From the NCBI GenBank assembly GCA_964467915.1, contig CAYXSW010000008.1, positions 1-53,057 on the forward strand: a DNA stretch of 53,057 nt. The letters run 5' to 3'. This DNA comes from MED-G16 sp964467915 (lineage in GTDB: Bacteria; Bacteroidota; Bacteroidia; Cytophagales; MED-G16). The translations under genes and the position numbers were made by a program. Positions 34,472-42,359 of the stretch are shown here, in pieces. The notes under the pieces are model-generated. The model saw only the letters and a list, made by a program, of their open reading frames with translations, had not been told where the DNA came from and did no database searches. The stretch's first letter is position 1. Every line of letters begins with the position of its first letter.

Positions 34472-37400
34472 TTAATTAATTTTTTGCAAACAACTATTGT
34501 TATGTCATCAGGGTTATGTATACCATCCAACCAATTATCTGATAATTTAACTAATTCATTTTTAATTTCTTCGGCACTTTTCAAACTGTTTTTTTCAACA
34601 CATTCTTTAACAGCTTGATAGTCTAATAAGTCACCATTTTTATTAGGTGCTTCTGGTAATCCATCAGATATCATTACAAGAACATCGCCCTTTGAAAACT
34701 TTTTGTTAAGTACTGTGAAGTCTTCTCCAATTAGACCGCCAAGAGGTAAATTAGATATTTGAATTTCATCAACTTTTTTTGTTTTATTTTCAAAATGATA
34801 GATTGGAGGCATTGCAGCAGAGCTAAGTCTCATAGTCCCATTTTGAAAATGTGCTAGATTAAGACTCATTCTTAATCTGCCTATATCTACTTTTTTTATT
34901 ATTTTATTTAAAGTCTTCATAATTAAGTTAGGATCTTTTGAGTCAATACCTAAAAGACCTGCTTTTGTAATCGATACCATCATGCCTGAAGCTGTCCCAT
35001 GACCAGTTGCATCACCACAGATTACTAAAAGACTACCATCTTCAAACTCTAAAAAATCATAATAATCTCCTCCAACTTCAGTTGCACACCGAATATAAGT
35101 GCTTATATCTAAGTCTTTTCTTTGGGGGTTTTCCTTAGCAAGAAGTCCCATTTGTAAATTATGTGCCTCCTCAAGTTCTTCTTCTTTTCTTTGGTCTTCC
35201 ATTAATTTTTTTGTTCTTCCTTGACTATATTTTACATATAGGTATATTAAAGAAAATGTTATTATGATATAAGAAATAATTGCATAGATAGTAAGGTACC
35301 ATGGTGGTGTAACAGATATATTATATTCAAGTTGATTTATACTTTCAATTCCTGAACTATTTGTAGATTTTATTCTTAATTTATAATCTCCATAAGGTAA
35401 TAATAATTTGTTTTCAGTGAAATTATCCTTTGCAAAACCTGAACTTTGAATTATAATTTTTTTGTTAACACCTAAATTAATCCAATTCTCATTTAATGGT
35501 TCTAATTTATAAAACATCTGGGTATTGCTTGTTTTGTAGAATGAAGGTGATGAAAGTGTCAATTCTATATTAGTTATGTCATTAGATAGGTTGATAATTG
35601 ATTCTTCAATATTGAGTTTTATTTCATCATAGTTTTCATCAATTATTTTTGATGAAACTAAACTAATTACCGGGTTTTCATAGTCTACAAATAAATTATA
35701 AAAATCTATCTTTTGTATATTTTTTTCTGTGAAAACATATAAGAAATCATCATAAAAACTAAATCCATTATTTAAAAATTTCCCCAACTCTAAACCATCT
35801 TCTTCATTGATGTTTCTAAGATTATTATTATTTCCATCAGTCAATGAAGACATAACCTCAAAATCAAAATAGTTTATTCCTTTATCTGATAAAATAAACA
35901 AGTGTTGATAAGTCTTAAGAAATCCCAAAATATTATTTGATAAAAGCCCATTATTTGTTGTGAAATTTCTAAATCCGGTAGAGTCATTTTCATATATAAA
36001 AAGACCATCACCGTTTGTGCCAATATATATCTCTCCACTATAGTCAATCAAGCTGCTGATGGCTGAACTTGTAATACTATTTTTATTATTTATATCAAAT
36101 ATGTAGTGCTTTATCAATTCTAAATTTTTAGAATATCTATATAATCCCGTGGTTATATTTGAAATTAATATTTCTTCATTTGGCATTTTTATAATTGAAG
36201 AAAATCCATTTGGTAATTTATTTTTAGATCTAGGGTTAAATTTAAAGTTTCTAAAGATTTCATCTTCTACATTTAAAATTGATATTCCACTACTTAATGA
36301 AATCCACAGCTCTTTTTTAAAATCTTCACCTACAAATAATGATAAATTATTTATCTCTCCTTCCATTATTGAATTTAATCCATCTTTAGAATTCTCAAAA
36401 GTTATAATTTCATCAGTATATAGATCTATAATAAATAATTTGTTTGTTCCAAAAAACAAATATTCATCTTCATCTAAATAAATAGTTGCATTATCAACTT
36501 CTTTTTCCTCAATCAATTTGCTTATGTCAATAGAACTAGAAAGCTCATCTTCTTCATACAATAATATTCTAAAATTTGTGAGTAAAACTCTGTAATAATC
36601 GTTTTCCTGGATAGAAATTAATTTTTCATCTGATAATAAATTATCATTTCTTTTTGTTAAGCTATTGAGTTTTTCTGTTACCCTAAAAATACCTTCCTCT
36701 GTAGATATGTAATAAGCCCCTTTATAATTTCTGATATCATTTATTTTAACAGATGTGGGGATTGCTACTTCTATATCAATATATTCATTTTTGTTTTTAA
36801 TTATTCTTTTAAAAGAATTAGAGTTAGAATACAATATAAATTCGCTATCTGTAATCTTTCTTGTTTTAGTTAATTTACCTGAATTTGTTATTTTAATTAA
36901 CGATATATTTTCTTCGTCAATTTCATCAATTAAAAAAATTCCATTTTCAGTATGTATTAGAATATCGTCACCAATTAAAAAGGTATTATAGATGGCAGTG
37001 TTTTTTAGTAATGAATAATTTTTAATTTCATTACTAGTAGGATTGATCAAAGAAAGGCCATTAGTAGTTGCTGCTAAAATTTTATTAGAAAGAGCAATTT
37101 TGTCATTAGTCATTTTTTTGTTAACATAGAAAAGATCATTTATGAAGTTTGAGTTTAATGAGCTCTCATCTTCTTTCTGATAGAATCTTTTATTAAGATT
37201 AGATTTTATATTGTACTTATTAAGCCCATAGATTGTTCCAATCCAAATAAAATCATTTACAGGTAAAATAACTTCATTTTGATTTGAAGTAAAATTAGAT
37301 GATGAAATTGATAATGGATTTCTGGGATCAAACTTTAGATTGTCAGATGTGTTATCTTCCAAGTTTAAAATAAAAATTCCATCATTTTTTGATGATAGAT

Positions 37401-37791
37401 ATAAATGATTTCCATCTTTAACATGAGATATAGGTGAGATAACAGGAGTTCTTATAAATCCATTTCTAGCGTAAGAAAAATAATCTAATCCTGAACCTGA
37501 TTTAACATATAAACCTTTATTGTCTATCTGAAATGTTTCATAAATTAAGTTATTAGATAGTGTAGTGCTGTCAAATGGATTAGACTTATAAATAGAGTTG
37601 ATATCTCCATCATATCTATTTAGCCCTTCTGGTGTACTTAACCAAAAGAAATTATTATTATCTAAATAAATAGAATTTATGTTTTTGGATGAAACATTCT
37701 CAACCTCAAATTTATTTATCAAAAAGCTTGATTGAGAAAAAGAAATGTAGTTTGTAAATAGAAATAGTATAATAACCCAATTTCTCATCAA
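34468..37791 (-). CDS. Second propeller sensor-PP2C (SpoIIE) phosphatase
   Basis: The 1107-residue protein has the same architecture as the one at 28883: signal peptide (ending ISFSQ), diverged propeller repeats (NNFFWLSTPEGLNRYDGD, IYIGTNGDGLFIY), Y_Y_Y domain (about 770-860), one membrane helix (about 865-885) and a coiled linker (EDQRKEEELEEAHNLQMG). The PP2C domain has all metal aspartates (GGDYYDF, CGDATGHGTASGMM, SDGLPEA, PDDITIVV). The catalytic halves of the two proteins are very alike (KVDIGRLRMSLN vs KIDLGTLKMSLN) while the propellers differ strongly, suggesting two inputs to the same STAS target. It is transcribed toward the cassette with interlocked stops. Confidence 0.92.
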   Translation of the reverse strand: MMRNWVIILFLFTNYISFSQSSFLINKFEVENVSSKNINSIYLDNNNFFWLSTPEGLNRYDGDINSIYKSNPFDSTTLSNNLIYETFQIDNKGLYVKSGSGLDYFSYARNGFIRTPVISPISHVKDGNHLYLSSKNDGIFILNLEDNTSDNLKFDPRNPLSISSSNFTSNQNEVILPVNDFIWIGTIYGLNKYNIKSNLNKRFYQKEDESSLNSNFINDLFYVNKKMTNDKIALSNKILAATTNGLSLINPTSNEIKNYSLLKNTAIYNTFLIGDDILIHTENGIFLIDEIDEENISLIKITNSGKLTKTRKITDSEFILYSNSNSFKRIIKNKNEYIDIEVAIPTSVKINDIRNYKGAYYISTEEGIFRVTEKLNSLTKRNDNLLSDEKLISIQENDYYRVLLTNFRILLYEEDELSSSIDISKLIEEKEVDNATIYLDEDEYLFFGTNKLFIIDLYTDEIITFENSKDGLNSIMEGEINNLSLFVGEDFKKELWISLSSGISILNVEDEIFRNFKFNPRSKNKLPNGFSSIIKMPNEEILISNITTGLYRYSKNLELIKHYIFDINNKNSITSSAISSLIDYSGEIYIGTNGDGLFIYENDSTGFRNFTTNNGLLSNNILGFLKTYQHLFILSDKGINYFDFEVMSSLTDGNNNNLRNINEEDGLELGKFLNNGFSFYDDFLYVFTEKNIQKIDFYNLFVDYENPVISLVSSKIIDENYDEIKLNIEESIINLSNDITNIELTLSSPSFYKTSNTQMFYKLEPLNENWINLGVNKKIIIQSSGFAKDNFTENKLLLPYGDYKLRIKSTNSSGIESINQLEYNISVTPPWYLTIYAIISYIIITFSLIYLYVKYSQGRTKKLMEDQRKEEELEEAHNLQMGLLAKENPQRKDLDISTYIRCATEVGGDYYDFLEFEDGSLLVICGDATGHGTASGMMVSITKAGLLGIDSKDPNLIMKTLNKIIKKVDIGRLRMSLNLAHFQNGTMRLSSAAMPPIYHFENKTKKVDEIQISNLPLGGLIGEDFTVLNKKFSKGDVLVMISDGLPEAPNKNGDLLDYQAVKECVEKNSLKSAEEIKNELVKLSDNWLDGIHNPDDITIVVCKKLIN

Positions 37792-37812
37792 AAATATAAT
37801 TTAAGAAAATAA

Positions 37813-39405
37813 TTAAATTTGAGCAGCTGCAAGTTCTCTTGTTAATGCTCTTCCAATTCCATAAAAGTTTTCATTAGCTATTCTACTAAATAACTCATTA
37901 GCTTCATCAGTTCTACCAACTCCTTTCAAAGCAAGTCCATGAAAGTAATCAAAATAAACTCTATCCATACCTAGAGCTCCGTTTCCTACTTTTCCTTTAG
38001 TTTTTTCAAAAGATTCTAGTGATGCATTAAAATCACCTTCATTAAGATATATCATTCCTTCAAAAACATTAATATCAAAATATGGAAATTGTTCATCTGG
38101 ATTTTCTTTGATTCTTTCCTTTACAAATTGACTAGCATCTGATAAAGATTCTCTAGCATCATCATATCTTCCAAAAAGAATATCATGCCATGTATTCATC
38201 AAAACTACTTGATAATTTAACCAATCTTGACCATTTTGATATTGTTTTTTAGTCATTGATGCTTTGTTATATTCCATAACATTCGTCCTAAATTTAGAAA
38301 ATTGTTCAATTTCTTTGTAAGAATCTTCATCTTGTTGATTATGAGAAAAAGCTAAGAATCTATGGAAATGAACTCCGCCTAATTGATTATTTTCTAAAAT
38401 ATAGGATAATTCCAAAGAAGGCATTTTTTCGATATATTCATCTGTTGCTTCAATCGCTCTGTCAAAATCACTATTAAAAATATGAAGACTTGGCATAAAC
38501 CATAAAGCTTGTCTTTGATATCCACCCTCTGCAATATCAATGTTTGTTCTAAAATAAGATTCAGCTACATCATACTTTTTTAAAAAAGTATTAGTCAAAG
38601 CAAGATAATGATTTGATTGATAAAGGTTAAGGTTGTTATCTGAAGGAATACTTCCAGCTTGCTCGTAGTATTCAATTGCTTTTTCAAAATTTCCTTTTGC
38701 TCTTTCATAATTTCCTGCATAAGTAGGTCCATATGAGTTATTAGGATCTATTTCAATCATTCTATCTATGTGCATTTTTGCAACCTCTAAATCTCTTTCT
38801 TCAACTGGAAGCATTCTCCCTAATGTTCCTACAACCATGTGCTTTGCCATAAGAAATGCGTTAGCCATATAACTGTTTGGGTTAACTTCTAAGCATTTTT
38901 CTAAATCCTTAATAGCATCATTTATATCACCACCCCCACCAAAAGATTTTAAAATACCACTATGAAGCCAAAATAAATGAATATCAGAATATTTATCTGT
39001 TAATTGTTTTAATGTTTCTCTACTTTCTTTATTATCTCCAGATGCTCTTTGATAGTAAGCCTTAATAAATAACGCCTCCATCTCAGACACTTTATCTAAA
39101 GAGTTGTTATTAATGTCTGCAAGTACTTTTAAATTAGGGTTATTAACAAACCCTGAATTTAGCAATGCCTTTGCCAAGATGAAATTAGGATCTTTAGCTG
39201 AGGCAGATTTTAACAAATTTTCTGCTGTTTGCCAATTTAATCCTTCGTCTGCATCTAAAGCTTGATAAAATAATTCTCTTGCTTCATCAGAATTTGTTGT
39301 AACTGTTATACGTTTTAGTTGAACTTCTTGAGATTCTCCACAAGAATAAAGTATGGCAGTAGTTAGTATTATTAATAAATTAGGGATTGTAAATAATTTT
39401 TTCAT
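37813..39405 (-). CDS. TPR-repeat lipoprotein
   Basis: The 530-residue protein has a lipoprotein signal with lipobox YSC at C22. It is then almost wholly helical, with tetratricopeptide-like pairs: ARELFYQALDADEGLNW, DAIKDLEKCLEVNPNSYMAN, EKAIEYYEQAGSIPSD, AVTxxFLKKYDVAESYF-like and FEGMIYLNEGDFNASLESFEK. It is anchored in a membrane facing the periplasm and probably serves as a scaffold. It follows the second PP2C sensor gene upstream on the same strand (21 bp spacing, this gene first), so it may belong to that signalling unit. Confidence 0.88.
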   Translation of the reverse strand: MKKLFTIPNLLIILTTAILYSCGESQEVQLKRITVTTNSDEARELFYQALDADEGLNWQTAENLLKSASAKDPNFILAKALLNSGFVNNPNLKVLADINNNSLDKVSEMEALFIKAYYQRASGDNKESRETLKQLTDKYSDIHLFWLHSGILKSFGGGGDINDAIKDLEKCLEVNPNSYMANAFLMAKHMVVGTLGRMLPVEERDLEVAKMHIDRMIEIDPNNSYGPTYAGNYERAKGNFEKAIEYYEQAGSIPSDNNLNLYQSNHYLALTNTFLKKYDVAESYFRTNIDIAEGGYQRQALWFMPSLHIFNSDFDRAIEATDEYIEKMPSLELSYILENNQLGGVHFHRFLAFSHNQQDEDSYKEIEQFSKFRTNVMEYNKASMTKKQYQNGQDWLNYQVVLMNTWHDILFGRYDDARESLSDASQFVKERIKENPDEQFPYFDINVFEGMIYLNEGDFNASLESFEKTKGKVGNGALGMDRVYFDYFHGLALKGVGRTDEANELFSRIANENFYGIGRALTRELAAAQI

Positions 39406-39531
39406 AACAGTAATTAGGTCGTTAATAATTTAAAATTAAACTGAATTCAATTTAGTTTTTACCAATTTTAATAAATTAAAATTAAATGGTATGGTATTTA
39501 TATAAAAAAATGTAATCAAATGTGAAAAAAA

Positions 39532-39717
39532 TTAAAGATTTATAATTTTTTCATAAAACTTATTAGTTACTGTGAAATATCTACCATTTTCTTCATGTAA
39601 GCTGTTATCTCCCCTCCCATTTATAGAATGGTAATCTATGATATGTTTTTTAAATTTTTCTAAATCATGAATCTCATAATCTTTTCCATAATAATCTTTG
39701 ATTATAACTCTTTTCAT
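39532..39717 (-). CDS. Small hypothetical protein (61 aa)
   Basis: The 61-residue protein is charged and probably soluble: MKRVIIKDYYGKDYEIHDLE, then a helix (KFKKHIIDYHS), then HEENGRYFTVTNKFYEKI. The composition and the two beta/alpha blocks look like a real small protein. The family is not recognised. It has about 100-bp AT-rich flanks on both sides and no obvious operon partner. Confidence 0.5.
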   Translation of the reverse strand: MKRVIIKDYYGKDYEIHDLEKFKKHIIDYHSINGRGDNSLHEENGRYFTVTNKFYEKIINL

Positions 39718-39798
39718 GGCATTTGTTATTTATGATGAAACAAAAAAATGGGAATAAATTACCTGAATATCTTAATAGTTTGGTTTACTAGAATTAGT

Positions 39799-39819
39799 CC
39801 TCATTCTTGAGGGTTTTTT
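39799..39819 (+). terminator. Intrinsic terminator on the + strand with no annotated upstream gene
   Basis: CCTCA (39799-39803) pairs with TGAGG (39808-39812) over a TTCT loop, followed by G and six T. The T-run is on the plus strand, where the nearest annotated gene ends 5 kb away. A 19-codon frame starting at about 39734 (MMKQKNGNKLPEY...) ends just before it. The structure overlaps the 3' end of the small lipoprotein gene on the minus strand. Confidence 0.4.
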
Positions 39820-39955
39820 AACCTTCGTCTTCTTTGTTTGGTAAAGGCTCAGGAATATTTTCACATTCAGATGCTTTACATGGCAAATTATCTTCGAATC
39901 CACATGAGCTTAGTGAAAACATGCCTACGAAAAAAATAATTTTTAAGTATTTCAT
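39818..39955 (-). CDS. Short lipoprotein (45 aa)
   Basis: The 45-codon frame reads MKYLKIIFFVGMFSLSSCGF, then EDNLPCKASECENIPEPLPN and KEDEG. It has a complete lipoprotein signal with lipobox SSC at C18, two more cysteines and an acidic, Pro-rich tail. The mature part is only 28 residues. It follows the DegP/Q-like protease gene by 23 bp on the same strand and may be cotranscribed. Function unknown. Confidence 0.65.
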   Translation of the reverse strand: MKYLKIIFFVGMFSLSSCGFEDNLPCKASECENIPEPLPNKEDEG

Positions 39956-39978
39956 ATTTAAAATTATAAAAAAATCAG

Positions 39979-41460
39979 TTACCAACCAATTCCGTAATAC
40001 GCCTTAATACCATTAGGGTAGACACCCTCTACTAATACACCGTCATCTTTTGGTAGCTGTGATAGTAGAGTAGAAAGGCTCTCAACGTCTGATATGCTTC
40101 TTTTATTTATTGAAGTAACAATAAAACCTTTAGTTATTCCAGAATTTTTCCATTTTCCTTTATCTATTTCACTCACTTGAGCTCCACCTTCTATCTCAAG
40201 TTTTTCTTTTAGTTCTTTAGGAACATCAGCAAATTTTGCTCCATCAATTGTAAAAGAATTTGTTGATGCAACAACTTCAGTAGTCCCAAGCGTATTTTTT
40301 AATGTAGTATTAATAGTTTTTGTCTTACCTTCTCTAATATAAGTAACAAGAATATTATCACCAGGTCTATTTATTGCTACTTGCTCCTGTAGATTAGAAA
40401 CATTTTTAATTTTAACTCCGTTGATTTCAATAATTACATCACCAGATTCTAAGCCTGCATCTGCTGCTGCACCTCCTGCATTTACCCTATCAATTAACAC
40501 TCCTGTTAAAACAGGTAAATCTTTTTCTTCAGCAAGCTCTGCATTTACATCAATTATTGTAATTCCAAGAAGAGCTCTCTGAACCACCCCGAATTCAACT
40601 AAGTCTTTAAAAACCTTTTCTACAAGGTTTGATGGTATAGCAAAAGAGTATCCAGCAAATGTACCTGTAGGAGTTGCTATCGCAGAATTGATTCCAATTA
40701 ATTTACCTTTTAAATTTACTAAAGCTCCTCCAGAGTTTCCGGGATTAACAGGGGCCTGGTGTTGAATGAAAGCTTCAATTTGAAGATTATTTCTATCTCT
40801 CAATATTCCAATATTTCTAGCTTTTGCACTAACAATTCCAGCTGTGACAGTTGATCTAAATTCAAATGGTGAGCCAACAGCTAGAACCCATTCTCCAATT
40901 TCAACATTATCAGAATTTCCAAATTCAATTGTAGATAAATTTTCTGCTTCAATTTTTAGAACAGCTATGTCAGTTGTAGGGTCTGTTCCTTCTACTTTTG
41001 CAATAAAAGTTCTATTATCATTTAATAGAACCTCTACCTCACTCGCATTTTCCACTACATGATTATTTGTAATTATATAGCCATCATCAGTCATTATCAC
41101 TCCTGATCCTGAGCCTCTTCTCTTGGGTGCTTCTCTCTCCTGGTAATTATATCTTTCTCCAAAAAAGTCTCTGAACATATCTTCAAATGGATTTGGTATG
41201 TTTGATGTTCTTCCTTCAAATATTGTCCTTATATGAACTACAGCTGGTGTTGTCTTTTTTGATGTATAAATAAAATTTAACCCTTCTGGGACAACAACGT
41301 CAGTGGTGTCAAAAATATAATTGGCAAATTTTACATTTTCATTATAATTTGATGTGGTTATACTTTTCTCCTCTTTAAAATATTCGTAACCTGTTATTGA
41401 TGTGATTCCGCCAATAATGGAAAATATAAGTGCTAAAAGATAATTTTTAAAATTTTTCAT
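39979..41460 (-). CDS. DegP/DegQ (HtrA) family periplasmic serine protease
   Basis: The 493-residue protein has an N-terminal membrane anchor or signal (about 7-25). The trypsin-like domain has the catalytic triad H134 (TNNHVV), D164 (TDIAVLK) and S243 (NPGNSGGALVN). Two PDZ domains follow (about 285-385 and 405-490). It degrades misfolded envelope proteins, like E. coli DegP/DegQ. One oddity is that the segment before the active serine reads IQHQAPVNPGNSGG, where most relatives have IQTDAAINPGNSGG. The gene stands between the 45-aa lipoprotein and hsp20, grouping two protein-quality-control genes. Confidence 0.94.
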   Translation of the reverse strand: MKNFKNYLLALIFSIIGGITSITGYEYFKEEKSITTSNYNENVKFANYIFDTTDVVVPEGLNFIYTSKKTTPAVVHIRTIFEGRTSNIPNPFEDMFRDFFGERYNYQEREAPKRRGSGSGVIMTDDGYIITNNHVVENASEVEVLLNDNRTFIAKVEGTDPTTDIAVLKIEAENLSTIEFGNSDNVEIGEWVLAVGSPFEFRSTVTAGIVSAKARNIGILRDRNNLQIEAFIQHQAPVNPGNSGGALVNLKGKLIGINSAIATPTGTFAGYSFAIPSNLVEKVFKDLVEFGVVQRALLGITIIDVNAELAEEKDLPVLTGVLIDRVNAGGAAADAGLESGDVIIEINGVKIKNVSNLQEQVAINRPGDNILVTYIREGKTKTINTTLKNTLGTTEVVASTNSFTIDGAKFADVPKELKEKLEIEGGAQVSEIDKGKWKNSGITKGFIVTSINKRSISDVESLSTLLSQLPKDDGVLVEGVYPNGIKAYYGIGW

Positions 41461-41540
41461 TCATTATGTATTTATTGCAAATGTATACTACTCTTACGAA
41501 AATATGCATTTCATATTTTTCAAATTAACATTGTTTAACA

Positions 41541-41570
41541 TAAAAAAAGGTGAGTATATACTCACCTTTT
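41541..41570 (-). terminator. Intrinsic terminator of hsp20
   Basis: On the minus strand AAAAGGTGAG (41570-41561) and CTCACCTTTT (41554-41545) form a 10-bp stem with a TATATA loop, followed by further T residues. The full 26 bp is a perfect palindrome. It lies 22 bp after the hsp20 stop. Confidence 0.85.
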
Positions 41571-41591
41571 GATCAATAATGAATTATATAG

Positions 41592-42008
41592 TTATTTAAT
41601 CTGAATCGTCTTTTTCATAGATGTTTTTGCGTCCTTTAGAATGGAGATATTAAGTATTCCATTTTTGTGTTTAGCGCTTATTTTGTTTTCATCTATATTA
41701 TCAGGCAACTGAAAGGATCTTGAAAATTTACCATAACCATTTTCAATAGAGTGGTAATTATTATCTGAATTATCGATTTTTCTTTCTCCAGAAACCGTTA
41801 GATATCCATTTTTAATTTCAATTGATAAATCATTCTTATCCATTCCTGGAACTGCAAATTGAAAATTAAAGTCTTTGTCAGTTTCTGAAATGTCTACCTT
41901 TGGTGAAAAATCATTTTGAAATTTGTTATCAAAAAAGTTATCAAAAAAGTTATCAAATAAAAATGGTCTTACATTATTATTTGATGGTCTTAAAATTAAG
42001 TGTCTCAT
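41592..42008 (-). CDS. Small heat-shock protein Hsp20/alpha-crystallin
   Basis: The 138-residue protein has an N-terminal disordered arm (PFLFDNFFDNFFDN) and an alpha-crystallin domain (about 36-125: PKVDISETDKDFNFQFAVPGM, LSIEIKNGYLTVSGERK, YGKFSRSFQLPDNID, KHKNGILNISILK). It ends KTIQIK with the IxI-type tail that caps oligomers. It is an ATP-independent holdase for unfolding proteins. It has its own terminator and a pair of matching dyads 64-120 bp upstream of its ATG that may be the heat-shock operator. Confidence 0.95.
   Translation of the reverse strand: MRHLILRPSNNNVRPFLFDNFFDNFFDNKFQNDFSPKVDISETDKDFNFQFAVPGMDKNDLSIEIKNGYLTVSGERKIDNSDNNYHSIENGYGKFSRSFQLPDNIDENKISAKHKNGILNISILKDAKTSMKKTIQIK
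41925..41957. repeat. 12-bp tandem repeat inside hsp20
   Basis: Almost three copies of GTTATCAAAAAA occur at 41925-41936, 41937-41948 and 41949-41957. On the coding strand they encode FFDN-type repeats in the N-terminal arm. The unit is a multiple of three, so expansion or contraction would keep the frame. Confidence 0.8.
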
Positions 42009-42071
42009 ATTTATTTGTTTTAATTTAAATTCAAATTAGTGTAATGAAAATATTATGCCGGGCCATATTTG

Positions 42072-42088
42072 TATGACAATATGTCATA
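42072..42088. promoter_or_regulatory. Operator-like dyad 1 between hsp20 and tRNA-Asn
   Basis: TATGACA-ATA-TGTCATA is a perfect inverted repeat with 7-bp arms. Its core, ATGACAATATGTCAT (42073-42087), matches dyad 2 at 14 of 15 bases, exactly 40 bp away. It lies 64 bp upstream of the hsp20 ATG. A repressor or activator of the heat-shock gene is the obvious candidate binder. Confidence 0.6.
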
Positions 42089-42111
42089 ATAATTAATTTT
42101 ATTCTTTACGG

Positions 42112-42128
42112 CATGACAATAAGTCATG
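42112..42128. promoter_or_regulatory. Operator-like dyad 2 between hsp20 and tRNA-Asn
   Basis: CATGAC-AATAA-GTCATG is a perfect inverted repeat with 6-bp arms. The core, ATGACAATAAGTCAT (42113-42127), repeats dyad 1. A 40-bp spacing is close to four helical turns, so two dimers would lie on the same DNA face and could bind cooperatively. Confidence 0.6.
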
Positions 42129-42153
42129 TATATCTACATTTTTTATTTTTATT

Positions 42154-42183
42154 TTGACTATTATTATTGCACATTTAACATTG
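42154..42183 (+). promoter_or_regulatory. Candidate tRNA-Asn promoter (-33/-7, Bacteroidota type)
   Basis: TTG (42154-42156, within TTTTGAC), then 19 bp, then TAACATTG (42176-42183), fits the TTTG/TAnnTTTG promoter of Bacteroidota with one mismatch. It ends 27 bp before the tRNA gene. Confidence 0.5.
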
Positions 42184-42210
42184 AAAAATTAATATTGCAA
42201 ACTAATTTAT

Positions 42211-42284
42211 GCCTTCTTAGCTCAGTTGGTTAGAGCAGTAGACTGTTAATCTATTGGTCCTAGGTTCGAGTCCTAGAGAAGGCG
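42211..42284 (+). tRNA. tRNA-Asn (anticodon GTT)
   Basis: The 74-nt cloverleaf is complete. The acceptor stem is GCCTTCT/AGAAGGC (42211-42217 with 42277-42283), and the discriminator base is G284. The D stem is GCTC/GAGC, and the anticodon stem is GTAGA/TCTAT around loop CTGTTAA with anticodon GTT at 42245-42247. The T arm is CTAGG-TTCGAGT-CCTAG. CCA is not encoded. A candidate promoter precedes it and an intrinsic terminator follows 16 bp later, so it appears to be transcribed alone. Confidence 0.97.
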
Positions 42285-42299
42285 CGAGGTTCTTATATG

Positions 42300-42333
42300 C
42301 GACTATGCTATTTTAGTGTAGTCGTTTTTTTTT
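42300..42333 (+). terminator. Intrinsic terminator of tRNA-Asn
   Basis: CGACTATGCTA (42300-42310) and TAGTGTAGTCG (42314-42324) form an 11-bp stem including two wobble pairs, followed by nine T (42325-42333). Confidence 0.85.
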
Positions 42334-42359
42334 AAATTGTAAAATATAAAAGATATTCT

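Noticed and set aside
36149..36481. 110-codon plus-strand frame opposite the second propeller sensor
   Set aside because: Antisense shadow with Ser/Ile/Phe-rich composition inside a well-supported 1107-aa gene.
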